From NCBI GenBank assembly GCA_023014335.1, contig JAECYW010000017.1:1-64000 (forward strand): a DNA stretch of 64,000 nt, given 5' to 3'. Made by a program: the position numbers and the translations under genes. Of this stretch, positions 1-11,208 are shown piece after piece. This DNA is from Galerina marginata. Taxonomy: Eukaryota > Basidiomycota > Agaricomycetes > Agaricales > Galerinaceae. How positions within the stretch are numbered: position 1 is the first letter of the stretch; the number at the start of each line of letters is the position of its first letter. The notes below the pieces were generated by a model. It made no database searches and was not told the DNA's origin. It saw only the letters and a program-made list of their open reading frames with translations.

Positions 1-1036
1 TCCTGCCCATGCCAAACTCCAGGTCGGCGTTTTTGTCGCTGCCTTTCAAGATGCTGTAAATCGTGCGAGGCAACTGGAGGTAATCACATCCATGAGTGTC
101 CCACTGGGATTCCCGTCTCGCTTTTTGGTGTCCATTGACGAAGGACCTCCTCCGTCGGAAGTACTGAAGAAGTTGCTATCGAGGCGCATGATTACTGTTG
201 ACGATCCTCCAGAGCAATTGGACCCGAGGGTGAGTGCCTGCATATTATTCCTTATACGCCTGTCCTAAATTGAAATTGGTTTCCAACTAGACCTTTCTAG
301 AGCACATAACAAATTTATCTGCGGTTGCGATTCATTTTCATAGACGGCCAAAAGGACATAGGACGCCTGTAACTAATCCCTCCAATTCTCATACATGGAC
401 CTTAAACCGTCTGTCAGCAACTGCAATGACTTCCACCTATGCATCAGACTTGGTGCTATTCCTTGATTACGAGGATGAGTTCGCCTTAGGTACCAAAGTG
501 CACCAAGTCTATGTCGGCCTGCTTGACAGCAGACTGAACCCTCCTCGGTATCACACGAAGCGCGTGGTCATGAAAATGGCATGCAACTTACATGAGAGGA
601 CTCGGTTGCGGAAAGAGTACGAAATGTACAATCTACTTTCTAATAGTGAAACGGCGCCACCAAGAGCACAAATACAGGGACATGTTAATCGTCACGGGTG
701 AGCTCTCTTTTGCCCAGCCCTTTCGACCAAAACAGTAGCTGACTATTTGTCGGCAATAAAAGGTCGAAATACACAGAAGCCATAGCAACTCTTCACGGAG
801 GGGGTTTTGTCCACAAAAATATCAACAACACTCACGTCTTGTTGGACCTTGGCGCAACCAAGAAAGTACCCAAGTTCATTAGCTTGGCAGGATGCGAGAA
901 ATCAGATTCTCCAACGGATAAAGTCAAAGATATTCAATCTCTAAACGATGCATTAGGTCGATCCTCTCAGGCGGTACAACAAGCAGTCCAGAATCCACTT
1001 GCTGGACGAATTTTGGAAACAGACATCCTCTTCTAG
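1..1036 (+). CDS. Kinase-like protein, degenerate, 5' partial
   Basis: Three exons read through without a stop: up to 229, 291-697 and 763-1036, with GT-AG introns whose phases match (phase 0, then phase 2). The middle exon holds a lysine-containing strand (VVMKMA) and a helix rich in R, K and E, like the beta3-alphaC part of a protein kinase. The last exon has LHGGGFVHKN followed by VLLDLG, which looks like a catalytic loop in which the usual HRD aspartate is missing (H-K-N). The DFG site is also unrecognisable (ISLAG). The segment between the lobes is very short. I read this as a pseudokinase or decaying member of a large basidiomycete kinase-like family. The 5' end lies outside the window. 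The kinase relationship is inferred from motifs; function is unknown. Confidence 0.55.
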
Positions 1037-1715
1037 ACTGTAAATTGGTAACTGGTAATAGATTTGACTGACTACGTCAAAGGTCGGAAGAACCTTCGCG
1101 TTCGTTATTATCCCATATTCTTCTTCCGTCAAGCACCAACGCATACAACAAAACTACCCCCCTTCGTTTGCGAGATTATTCGCCATTACATTACTCGACT
1201 TCGACGAGTTGGAGAGAAGACGAAGCGCCGAACATGTGCCTGTTCGCCATCCCCATAGCAAAGGCGCCGATACCAGAATATCGTCAATCTTACTTAGTGC
1301 ACCTGGCACAGCGACAGATGCCGGTAATGACTTCTGCAAGGTTTCTGCTCTAAGGCTTCCGTTGGTCTTCGCGCCGATATTCCTGACTTTCAACCGGCTG
1401 GGTCATTATTGTAAGCAAGGCCACCCATAACGTCCCGTAAGACATTGAATGATGAAGGGAGTTGCTGGATCTCACAGTTGCAAGAGTGTCTGGATGAAGG
1501 AAATGAATATGTAGTTTCAATTTTGTAAGCGTTGCCCTTCGATAATTGCCATTCGGCTGGTCAGCGCTAGTCAGCGCCTGGTCCTTCGTCGTGAGCTCAA
1601 TCCGACTATTATTTAAAAGCAATTATTTAAAAGCAATATACAAATATACAACTAAAAGATAGGGCTATCCGAAATATAGAGATACTATCAAGGAAACAAC
1701 TAAATGTATGTAGAT
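1037..1715. other. Intergenic stretch, no supportable gene
   Basis: About 680 bp between the 3' end of the plus-strand kinase-like gene and the 3' end of the minus-strand kinase-like gene. Only short overlapping frames without start or splice support are present. An A/T-rich segment around 1600-1700 contains a short direct repeat (attatttaaaagcaat twice near 1610-1636). Confidence 0.5.
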
Positions 1716-2334
1716 TCACGGATAGTAATTTTTTTGTTGATATCGCCCTTCGAGAACAGCATTCATGCATATAATCTCCTGCTCCTTCTTGTCTTCATAA
1801 ACATCGTTATCGGCACAGTCAAAGTCAATAATGAAAACCTGATGGTCGGAGTTGACGAGAAGGTTATCAGCCCGAATGTCATGATGCCTGATGCCGGCGC
1901 GGTGTATGCTATTCAAAGCCCGTAAAAAGGAGTCCCTGAAAAAGCGAAGCTTATTCAGAAACAGCAAATGAGAGTAAATGATTAAAAAAACAATTGTACT
2001 TCTCTTCACTGGTAGTCACCACCTGGACAGCGTCTCCGCTGCGCTCCATCTCACGACGGCGAAGTGACACACCTCCATCCGACATAAGTATAGCCAAAGC
2101 CGAGGATTCCCGGTCTTTAAAAAGGCCATGCACAGTAACAATACCCTCGACACCTTCCTGCTTTGAGAGATGCTGGTAAATCTGGAATTCGTGATACAAT
2201 TTTTCCATTTGTTCGAAAGAAAACGCGAGCTTGAAAATAAGGTTCTGCGTTAAGATTTCACCCGATTCCAGAACAACCTCCAACGTAGCAGGATGAACAA
2301 CGCCAACAGCACCGCGGCCGAGCAGCCATAGCAG
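1716..2334 (-). pseudogene. Kinase-like gene, catalytic C-terminal exons (split gene, part 3)
   Basis: Exons 2334-2000 and 1935-1716 on the minus strand, joined by a phase-2 GT-AG intron. They encode a kinase fold: glycine loop LGRGAVGVV, a beta3-like lysine (IFKLAF), an alphaC-like glutamate (YHEFQIY), a catalytic loop HHDIRADN that keeps the Asp and Asn, and DFD in place of DFG. The protein stops about 35 residues after DFD, as in short basidiomycete kinase-like proteins. The key catalytic residues are present, so the ancestral protein may have been an active atypical kinase. The upstream exon lies at 17785, on the far side of mobile element 1. Rejoining across one copy of the target duplication gives a 50-nt intron and a phase-0 junction, so the element appears to sit in that intron. 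Because the gene is split by about 15 kb, and a fragment further upstream has a frameshift, I call it a pseudogene. Confidence 0.7.
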
Positions 2335-2353
2335 CTATAATTATATATGATGT

Positions 2354-2361
2354 ATAGTTAG
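2354..2361. repeat. Left target-site duplication of element 1
   Basis: ATAGTTAG here and ATAGTTAC at 17754-17761 directly flank the outermost inverted-repeat bases (TCTGCTAAC at left, GTTAGCAGA at right). Seven of eight bases match. An 8-bp duplication is, as I recall, what Zisupton-type members of the KDZ superfamily make; that point is from memory. Confidence 0.75.
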
Positions 2362-3590
2362 TCTGCTAACTAAAGTCTGATATCCCTGGCGCATTTTTGC
2401 CAAGTTGGCAAACTTGCCAACAGCACAGATCTTAGCCATATATGCATGCCGGGGGTGCCGGGGACTGGGTATTTGATTGCTACTGGGGGCGGGACACTGT
2501 AAACACACGTCAACAATGGCTAAAGGGCATTCCGAGGTGCCCGAGACTGTAATTTGGGTCGCGCTCGCTGTTGGGGGCGCATTTGGGCGCGGAAAAAAGA
2601 TATTCAGGGTCTAATAATATTTTTACATGCGCCCCGACCCTTTGCGCACCCCTCCGGGGGCGGGAATGGATGGATGGGCGGGGATGCCTTTGGATGACGC
2701 GGCTATATTGGGCGGGCAAGCTGTCAAACAGCTGTCAACAATGCCAGGAACACTATTCCGGGGTGCCCGACGTGGTATTTTGGCTCGCGCTCGACGTGGG
2801 GCGCGTATTTCGCCGCGGAAAAAATTGCAATAGGGTAATATATTTATTTGCTACCTAATGGCGCCCTTTGCGCGCCTCACGGGGGGCGGGAGAGGATGGA
2901 TTGGCGCGGATGCCTTTGGATGACGTTCCCAATATAGAATGCGCCCATCAAATGACACCGTGGAAGTCAATCTAAGAATAGATTGCAACCATCAAATGTC
3001 GTTCCGAATCCGAAATCAGGTACGTGCCTGTATTCTTATCTTTTAGATTAGATATTGTCGTTCCGATCCGAAATCAGGTATGTGCCTGTATTCTTATCTT
3101 TTAGATTAGATATCTTCAATTACCCAGGCCCTCGCATTGCGGCACGGTTGATATATTAATAGAATGGCTCATTTTTGCGTGCCTCCGCTCCTCCCGTTGG
3201 ATATTATTGAATTAAATAAGATTTATGTAAACTACAGGCATATAGTAACCTAATAGCACCCTTTTTGTGCTTGAGAACGGATGGGATGGGGATGGATGGC
3301 TTACTGCTCATCTGGATGACCTTCTCACCACCTTCCGCATTCGTCGTGATGCGAGCAGGGCACGATTTAAAAATAGATTCGTACCATTTTTGCTTACCGC
3401 CTGCTATTCCTGCTGGTTCCGCTTGAAATGGAGTACGTATATGTAAAGTACTTGTATTTAGAATGCTATTGATACTTTTTTCGTGCTTCAAATCGACCGG
3501 GAAGAGGGTGGATGGCTTGCTTTCATTTTGGATGACGTTCGGCATTAGTTCCGCATTCGGATTCACTTCCGAAATGTTTGATTGCCCCAC
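2362..3590 (+). repeat. Left terminal inverted repeat of element 1
   Basis: Inverted homologue of about 16600-17753. The first bases, TCTGCTAACTAAAGTCTG, are followed by a palindromic stretch (TTGGCAAACTTGCCAA near 2405) that could be a transposase binding site. The middle is GC-rich with repeated GGATGGATGG and TTTGGATGACG motifs. The inner part contains roughly 240-bp units. Compared with the right copy, the left one has an extra tandem duplication near 3001-3110. The inner limit is approximate because similarity fades. Confidence 0.85.
3001..3112. repeat. Tandem duplication inside the left TIR
   Basis: A block of about 55 bp that starts at GTTCCGA(A)TCCGAAATCAGG and ends at TTTTAGATTAGATAT occurs twice head to tail here. 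The right TIR has only one copy (near 17055-17125). The duplication must therefore have arisen after the two TIRs became distinct, or been lost from the right one. Confidence 0.8.
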
Positions 3591-3700
3591 CGCAAAAGCA
3601 AGTTCAGTACTGTTTTTTGTGCTGCCCGCCTCTCCTCTTGCCCGTACACTAAACGAAGTAAATAGACATAAATTATTTTTCATTCTGAACAATTTGATAC
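3204..3700 (-). repeat. Two subterminal repeat units at the inner end of the left TIR
   Basis: Read on the minus strand, two units of about 240 bp share the order GCGGAA...GTCATCC...AAGCCATCCA...TTCCC...TTGAAGCACRAAAAAG. The right TIR contains one full and one partial unit (16600-16960). Both TIRs of element 2 contain related units. The 162-codon open frame across them exists because the unit length preserves frame; I do not regard it as a gene. Confidence 0.65.
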
Positions 3701-3868
3701 CAGATTTATGCCTTAAAGATCAGTTCCCCTGATATCCCTTACATATTCTTTGCCAAACTTCGGTCAACTCAAGTTACGGGGTCGTGATTCAATTGGGAGC
3801 TACGTATAAGACAAAATGAAACAGAATGAATCAGTAAGCTGCGAGCTGGCAAGAGCTTCAATAGGTAC

Positions 3869-6800
3869 CTATGAATCCTCGAGGAGTTCCTCTTCGTCCA
3901 TGCAATCCTCTGCACCCCCATCCTGGCCCTCCTCTTCATTCTCGTCGTCCTCGTCGTCCTCGTCCTCGTCATTGTCGGCGTCCTCGTCGTTGCTCAAAGA
4001 TTCAGCGAGCGGGGCCTTCCAGAGCTCGCGGAAATGCTGAGCAAGGTCGGCCTGAAGACCCGCCTGCGCATTCGCGAACGCTTCAATCCCCTCGGCCAAT
4101 TCCTTGGTCAAACCCGTCCTCGAATCCTTTCTGTCCTTCCACCAATTCGACTTCCACTCGAGGAATTCGAGAACTCGCCTCATCTCTTCTTTAAGGAGCA
4201 TGACCTCCTCCGTTGACCTCATTGACCTTGCTCTACTCTTGGCCCACTCCACTCGTAGGATATCGTCCTTGTCATCTTCGTTACTGCTCGTGGACGGGCT
4301 AGCAGTTAACCATATCCAAGATAAGGTTCGTCGAGTCTCGCCAGTCCCGTCCCGCTTGGTTCGAGCTTCGTTGTACAGCTCAAAATCGTCGTCGTCGGCT
4401 TCAATTTCATCGGCGTCGTTTTCGTTGTCATCTAGAGGTGGGGGTTGACGGGAATTCTGGCCACCGCCTGCCAACGGGCTGTCCTCCCAAACCCCTTTGC
4501 GACCAGTGCGAGGACGCAGACGGTTCGGGTCCTGGTATCCCCGAATGTCCTTATCCTCCAGCACGCGAAGGGTCGTCTCCCATGAACCAGGTCCTGCCAG
4601 CGCCAACTTCGCTCGCCGAGCTGCTCGATATTTGTCCGCTGCGTTACGAGCCTTCATGTGAACCTTGTCGATAACCGTCCTAGACCGAGTCCCATCGCGC
4701 TGGCCTCGAATATTCTTATTCTTGAAGTCCACCATGCGACTCTTGATCTTCAGGACCTGCCGGATTTTGTGCAGGGCATCCGCACATTGAGCATCACGGA
4801 GCCTTTCTTCCATCTTCGCAAGACCCTTAAAACAAATTGAAGCTCGGAGGCCAGCTGGAAGGCGGGAGGGGAGCCAAACGTCGGCATCCTCTGGGTAATT
4901 GGACTTCTGGGTGTTCTGGGAAGGAGTGGCTTTGCGAGCCAAGTCTGTTTGATACTGGAGGAGCCCCGGTAGGTAGATAGGTACCAGATGCTCCCATGCT
5001 CGCAGGCGAACATGTAAGTTGTTTCTTTCGTCGGTAATGCTTCGATCTTGGGCCCATGTCCCACTGAACTTCGACGCGAGTACTTTCGCTAAGCGTTTAA
5101 TACGACGCCTGCATCTACATCAGTGCCTTGAGGAAGTAAGAATGGGTGGTGCGACTTACTGAGTTTCCTCCAGATCCAGACCCATCTGAATAAAGGCTGC
5201 CGCGGACGTCGAGTGGAGTGATACCCCACCCTCTGCGAGCCTATGCTCCTCCTCATCAGCAAGCTCTTTCTTCACTTGTGCTTCGGAAATATCTGAGAAA
5301 TGGCATAAGTGATGGTTCTAAATTAGTGACGGCTTAACGTACAAGCTTCCTCTAAATGGTACGGGTTTTTCTTCTTCTTGGGGAAAGAATCGGCCTCCCA
5401 ATCAACGCACATCCCTTCCCACTTCTTGACGAGCTCAGGGTCCAATGATTCGGTAAGTCCTCGGTGACCTTCCTGTTGTAGGTTTCGCTGGGCGACGGCC
5501 GCCTTGTACTTTCGTAACAGCGTTGAGCCCAGGCCGATATACTTCAGCCAATTCCAAAACCCGAAATGGTCGTCGAGCACGTCGTGGCGAGATCCAGGCC
5601 CCATTGTTTTCGTCGAGTTGCCCAGGGCATTATGGGGCGACCAAACACGTTCGGGGCACTCACAGTCCGAATGCCCACATCCTGGGATGAAGTTGAGCGA
5701 ATAAACTTGATGCCCTTTCGCTTCGTGCATGGGCTCATGAAGTTTCGGGATTGCAGGTACCAAAGTTATGCCCTCACGTAACTTGATTTCTTCGGGCCAG
5801 TGTCCCATCCGTTTGAACAGATTAATGAACCATTGGCAAGCGATATCGTAGCTGATAAGGATGAGGGATATGTAGACGAAGCGGAGAACAAGCGCGAATA
5901 GATAATCCATATTCGCGTATCTGCAAGCTTCATAAGTTTCGCGACGTCAGTCATTGCAAAAGATACGTACCTTTCCCCCTTCTGCAAGTTTCCTACACCG
6001 CACGGAAAGATCATCTCGGAGCGACCACAGACTGCGAGATTCACGCCGGTGTACCTCTGGCCTCTGGAGTATCTCGTATGCGCCTGCGCAAGCGCTTGCA
6101 AGCCCACGCAAGTGCTAATCTGCACAAAAGTCAGTAAAGAGGAGGGGCGTTGAGATTGAAGACTTACATCTTCATCACTTGCTCTGCTTAAAGCATATTC
6201 TTCATAGCCCTTCCTTGGCATCATATATGCCCAACCAGTTCCCAGCCCCGGATCCTGCGAGTAGTTGGAAACGAGTTGGTTTTTGAGGCGAAAATTCGCG
6301 TCCATGCAGATGAAGACCATGTAAAGGAACCTTTGAAGCTTTAGTTCAGATAGTATGACAAAAAGCGAACGGAAACACTCACTTTGCACCCTCAGGAGCG
6401 CTTTCCCAGTCTACGGGCAGGTTGATGCCTGGGCGAGGGCAGGACGGGCACAAAATGGCGAGCTCTCCAAGCTTCGTTCCGTGAACTCCCGAAGCATCAT
6501 TAGCCCTTCCTGCACGCTTGAGCAACTGGAGGTGGCGCCATTGCAAATTCATTCGCATAAGTGCACGGTAGCGCGACTTCGGAACATCCAAGCCAGTGTT
6601 GCAGGTGGATTTCTCCAACGCCCGGTAGAAGTCGTACGTAGATGCTTTTGTCGTCAGGGCGAGAAGGTGCAGGTGTTCGAGAAGTTCGAAGGTCGCACAG
6701 GTTTTCGCAGTGATCTCGGATGCGGGGTACAGTCGTCGGCGGAGCAACTGCAGGTGCTGGGGGATAGCCTTCTCGCAGCCGCAGTAGCGAATGTCGACTT

Positions 6801-7650
6801 CGTGGATTCCATTGGTGTGCAGAACCAACAAATTTGCATGGCAGGGCACGGGATTTGGGCAGTACATGCCCCCGTGGTTGAGCTGGAGACGGAGGCCTAG
6901 GGATTTGAGGGTAACTTTGACAAAATGAGACCCTGTCCATTTCTAGATAAGTAAGAATTAGTAACAGCCTAATAAGAATAATGTTTCAATTACCTTGATG
7001 ACATGAAATGGGTGCATTCGGTGTCTCCTCAGACAGCACGAGCTGCAGGTGAGGTCGGGAAGGAAGCACTGCTCGCAGCGGTACTCCGGAAAACCTGGCT
7101 GTTCCGCATTGCGCGAGATGCAGTCTGGGCACTCCTTAGCGAACCGAAAGTCTGCACGCCCAGCCCATCGAATAAGCTCATCCAAGAATTCCTCTCGGTG
7201 GAGGTCCATCCAAACAACGTTTGGACGCCGCTATGGAAGAAATACGAGAAAATCATTAAAAAACATGACACGTACGGAATAAACTGCAAAAATACTCACC
7301 GAAACTTTGCTTTTTTTCTTTACTTCGTCGGCAACTGAAGGCGGCTCCTCCATAACGTCGGCCGCCAACGCCGCGTCGTACAGTTCTCCCGAAGGATCCA
7401 GAGCATATTCGGTGCTATCAGGAGGGGCCCAGGAGGTGAGCTTCTTCCAAGTCTTCAGCGTTGACTGAACCGCTCGCTGAAGGAAGGTGGTGCGGGGAAC
7501 GTTGCCGACTATTTTCACCGTCCCTTCGGTGGCATGGACGATATCAAAGTCGGAGGCACTGGGAACCGAGTCGCGCCAAGCCGTTTGTAAAGTGGGATGA
7601 TGGCTCGACAACCCGGTACGTTGACGCTTGGTGGGTCGGCCAGCTGCCAT
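3869..7650 (-). CDS. KDZ-superfamily transposase with CxC zinc cluster
   Basis: Eight exons (7650-7300, 7230-6994, 6942-6383, 6330-6168, 6119-5971, 5920-5343, 5292-5160, 5108-3869) join in matching phases to give 1136 aa without a stop. Residues about 118-200 form a cysteine/histidine cluster (CPDC, CEQC, CSSC, HRMHPFH) of the CxC2 type found before KDZ transposase domains. The RNase H-like core follows: D393 in FICMDANF, D512 in SYDIACQW, and E577 in CPERVW are the likely catalytic triad. Also typical are GNLQKGERY and SRHDVLDDHFGFWNW. A long helical C-terminal region and an extremely acidic tail (Asp/Glu from about residue 1100) complete it. It starts at MAAGRPTKRQR, a nuclear-type basic N-terminus. 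It is divergent to the TET/JBP gene across 392 bp. The length and intact frames suggest a functional copy. Confidence 0.92.
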
Positions 7651-8042
7651 GAAGTAGGAGGAGGAGGAGCAATTGGCGGAAAGCCAACGGCCCGGTGGTT
7701 TGTTGAGAAAGATACGTGTGAAGTTGATGCGGATGGGGAGTCGTGGGAGTGTTAGATTATCGCTCCTCCTCCCATTATCCCTCACCTCAACCCCCCTCGC
7801 GCGGTGACCAGCACAGCAAGCACTCCGGAGTTCTCCCTCACTGGAAAGTCATCTCTAGGTAAGTTTTTCAGCTTTCATTCCTTTTTTTCTCCATACCTTC
7901 ATTGGGTACCCGAGAATCGTCAAGAGAGCCAAGCAACGGCCAGGAATCTTCGCGCCCGGGGATACACTGCTGTGAACTTACTCTCAGAACGCGCTCTTCT
8001 AGGGCACCCCTTCTTTCTCATTTTCGAACCTCGACAATCACT
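7651..8042. promoter_or_regulatory. Shared promoter region of transposase and TET/JBP genes
   Basis: The 392 bp between the divergent start codons are rich in C/T tracts on the plus strand and contain no other supportable gene. The two genes could be co-regulated from here. A possible non-coding first exon ending at the donor near 7858 (TCTAG|GTAAGT) lies inside this interval. No specific binding site was identified. Confidence 0.4.
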
Positions 8043-9713
8043 ATGGGACTAACAAACCTTACCCCGCTCCCTAATAGTTTGACAGATGCTTTTATACCCA
8101 CACCCGGCCTCCCTCGCGCTGCAGGTAAGGCCCCACAGCATCTCGAACCGTCAATGATAACTTATTGCACAACATACGCGCGAATTTAGCCCCTCGCAGA
8201 TACCTGGAACGGTGAACACGTGACCGCGAACACCTCGTTTGACCTTGAGAAGTTGCTGCAAGCTTCGATCGACCGCGAAGACGAGCCAGCCAACCCCACC
8301 AGCGATCCTGAAAATATGTTTAGCATGTCGCCACTCACCTCGCCCGAGTCTACCCCCCCGTCCTCACCTCTTCTATCGCCTACGAAACCCCTTGAACTTC
8401 TCCCTTTCGACGACGACCTAAACGACTCCGACTCGGTTGGTTCATCGTCAAACAAGCCTCGAAAAAAGTACAAGGATCGAAAGACGCGTCGCAAGGCCAA
8501 CGCCTATGCCACTCGTCGGAAGAAAAGGGGGCGGGAAAACGAAGTTTACGGACACCACCGTCCTCGAGACGCAGTGAAGAGCTACATGAACAATTCGCAG
8601 GCTATCGTCTGCGACATCGTCCTCGAAAACTCAAGGGTCACCAGTACCGGCTTCACTGGGTTGGACAACAAAGCCCGCCCCCGCGATGTTTTCCGTTTGG
8701 ATGAGCTGGTGGGCGAGCAGTCGGAGCATAAAATGAGGCTTGTTAGGTGGAACGGGCGGTGAGTCCTCCAGCAACACTAATTTCATTCGAGGCTAACGGG
8801 GCACTACAGCGACGCCATACCAATCTGCGACAGCAAGCGACGCGTTCACGCCGTACTCGCTGGCCAACCCAACGAACCCGAATGGGATTCACTGGCCAAC
8901 CAGGCAGCCCAGGCCCTCGAGGAGCGTCGCTGTCGAGTCCGCGTACCCCAAAGCAAGCTCATACACCGGCGTGGAACTTTCGTCGCCCTATCCAGTGGCG
9001 TCTCACACGGCCAAGGGCAAACCGCACCCGGTAACCTAGCCCATAAGGGGTCCAACGCCCGCGTCGTGCAGGAGCTCAACCATATGGAATCTTTCAAGAG
9101 GCTGGCGGGTTTTTCATCTTGTAAGTTGTTTTTACTCCTATTGACTGCAAGCTAACTCTAAAAAATACAAGCCGTCATGGCCAGTTGGGCCCCAGCACTC
9201 TACGACCACTACGTTACGGACCTAGGCAAGCTGTTCCACGAAGACCCATCGCTCAAACGGAATTTTCCATCCAGCGTGTTCGCCGCCGCCACCTATAACT
9301 TCGGCCCCTCCACAGTGTGTTTCAAACATATCGACTTCGCTAACCTTCCTTTTGGCTGGTGCTCCGTCACCGCCCTTGGCTCGTTCGATCCGACGAAAGG
9401 CGGCCACCTAATCCTATGGGACTGCGGACTCGTTATAGAATTCCCGCCCGGCTCTACCATCCTACTCCCTTCAGCAATCATTGCCCACTCAAACGTCGCA
9501 ATCTCCGAACATGAAAAGCGCTATTCGTTTGCTCAGTACAGCGCCGGCGCCTTATTTCGATGGGTCGCAAACGGTAACAAGCTGGCCACCGTTTACAACG
9601 CAACCTTATCAGAGGAACAGCGGCGGGAGTTGAAGGCGAAGAATAGGACACGATTTAAGCTGGGGCTGTCCCTCTTCCCGGTACTGAAGAAGGAAGGGCA
9701 GGAAGTTAACTAG
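8043..9713 (+). CDS. TET/JBP-family 2-oxoglutarate/Fe(II) dioxygenase, transposon-borne
   Basis: Exons 8043-8124, 8200-8758, 8810-9120 and 9172-9713 join in phase to give about 497 aa. The family oxidises 5-methylcytosine or thymine in DNA using Fe(II), oxygen and 2-oxoglutarate. Residues about 75-115 are strongly basic (RRKANAYATRRKKRGRE), probably a nuclear and DNA-contact segment. The middle has the block GVSHGQGQTAPGNLAHKGSNA, typical of the basidiomycete group. The double-stranded beta-helix carries H370 and D372 (FKHIDF), the distal H423 (IIAHSN), and R434 or R447 (KRYSFAQY, LFRWV) for co-substrate binding. All expected ligands are present. The start at 8043 is the first ATG in frame; an upstream exon is possible. 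It shares its promoter with the transposase. Substrate specificity is not visible. Confidence 0.88.
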
Positions 9714-10344
9714 TTTATTTTACATGCCTCGAAAATGTACTAAATTGCCTTCAATCGTATTTACTTGTTTTTTGGCCATCCTGACAGTGCTGAGAGACAA
9801 GCGTAGTTGGAATCTGCAAGTGAGGGGTGCGTTTCGTTTGTGCGGTAAGGCCGTGGTGATTTACGGTACCCACCAAAACTTGGCGAAATAAAAAGACAAT
9901 TAACTTGATGAATATATGCAATAGTTTCATTAATAGCCCCCCATAGTCATAGGCCATACAACCACTTGCTTTCTAGATACTTGCTAGACCACAGTAACCC
10001 TACTGAGTGGAGGACGGAGCAACGGTACATTGAGAAACGAAATTGTTCAAGATTCAATGAGAACAATGGCTTGATACTTTGCCAAATGGTGAACGTGGGT
10101 CCAACAAAAACTGCCCTAACAAAAAATGTAGCTACGTTATTCAACACACTTTTTGCACCTTCAAAATGTTAACTGCAGTGACTTTCAGGTTATAATCGCG
10201 TTTGTAAGTTCAAGGAGTGGTGATTTCGGGCGCGCGACCTTCGATAAATATAGATTCAAAGTTGCTGCTTTCGGAGATTAGCACTTGATCCCACCTACCT
10301 TGCCCTTTGCTCTTCCTCGACGCAGCCCACCTCTTGCCCTTTTC
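9714..10344. other. Spacer within element 1
   Basis: About 630 bp between the stop of the TET/JBP gene and the start of the small basic gene. It is A/T-rich and holds no frame with start and splice support. It presumably contains the terminator of the first gene and the promoter of the next, but no motif stands out. Confidence 0.4.
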
Positions 10345-10854
10345 ATGATGGCAACAAAAATGTCGGGTGACCAGGCGCGAAAGAGGAAACGCGAATATTA
10401 TGCCAGGTATGTTATTTACATCTATGCGTTTAATTCCGGGTCTGACCATCCATTGACCGAAATTTCGTATTCTAACAGAAATATAAATCGAGAGCGCGAG
10501 AGCGCTCGTATACGGGCACAAAGGTAAGCGAATTGTCTGGAAATAAATTCTCAAATACTAATAAGACCTTGTAGGAAAAAAGAACGGATGTTGTTGGAAG
10601 ATGAAGAGACTCAAAAGCTAAGGAAGGAGCGTCATCGACTGACTCAAGCAAAATACCGAGAATCCAATCGCCTTAAGTTGCGGGTGGATGCATGGCAATA
10701 CAGGTATGCTTGGTTTTCAGTCCTTTAGATCATACATTGACATATTTCGCCATGTAGAGCGAGGGTCAAACACGCAAAACAAAAATTGCGGGATGACGAG
10801 GAGTACGACGCTCTCATGAGTGCGGGGGACGTTAGCATGGACAGATCTAATTGA
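10345..10854 (+). CDS. Small basic coiled-coil protein (bZIP-like basic segment)
   Basis: Four exons (10345-10406, 10479-10523, 10575-10703, 10758-10854) give a 110-aa protein. All three introns fall at phase 2 in an AG|R arginine codon, so exons look like modular units that each end in Tyr/Gln-Arg. The product is about 40% charged, beginning with QARKRKREYY and continuing with RERESARIRAQRKKER and ERHRLTQAKYRESNRLKLR. The last resembles the basic region of a bZIP protein, but no regular leucine zipper follows. It ends with a short acidic tail (DDEEYDALMSAGD). It is inside element 1, between the dioxygenase and the next cargo gene. A DNA-binding or chromatin-tethering role is an inference only; I do not recognise the family. 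Confidence 0.65.
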
Positions 10855-11004
10855 GGAATAGTGTCCAGCGAAAGTGCCTGGTAGTTGCCTTAGTTCATTA
10901 AGTTCATTTAGAGAGTTCGTTTGTAATTTTTTCCTTAAAGTGCCTTGGTGCAAAATTTAAGCCGATCAAATGATATATTGAAAGGGTTTATAATGACTAC
11001 GAAG

Positions 11005-11118
11005 TCCAGCGAGTAGCTAAGCATAAAAGGTACGTATGGAGGGCATAGTTATGGGCATAATCATAGGTAGCTAAGCACAAAAAGGTACGGATGTAGGGGC
11101 GTAGGCTTGGGCATAATT
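11005..11118. repeat. Imperfect 57-bp tandem repeat
   Basis: GTAGCTAAGCATAAAAGGTACG near 11012 recurs as GTAGCTAAGCACAAAAAGGTACG near 11069, each followed by a similar tail that ends in GGGCATAAT. Two diverged copies lie between the convergent 3' ends of the small basic gene and the next gene. Confidence 0.65.
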
Positions 11119-11208
11119 GAGCATATGGGTAAACAGAAAAAGGGGCAGGGAAGGAGGTATCTACTTTATCAGAAATGAGCGATCCCTGTGGCACGACGAA
11201 GAAAAATT

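Noticed and set aside
2571..2858. A 95-codon frame in the left TIR with a near-identical partner at 17257-17544 in the right TIR.
   Set aside because: Conservation is explained by the inverted repeat itself; differences do not favour synonymous sites, and no ATG/intron context supports a gene.
3816..4040. A Ser-rich plus-strand frame near the left TIR.
   Set aside because: It is the antisense of the Asp/Glu-rich tail of the KDZ transposase.
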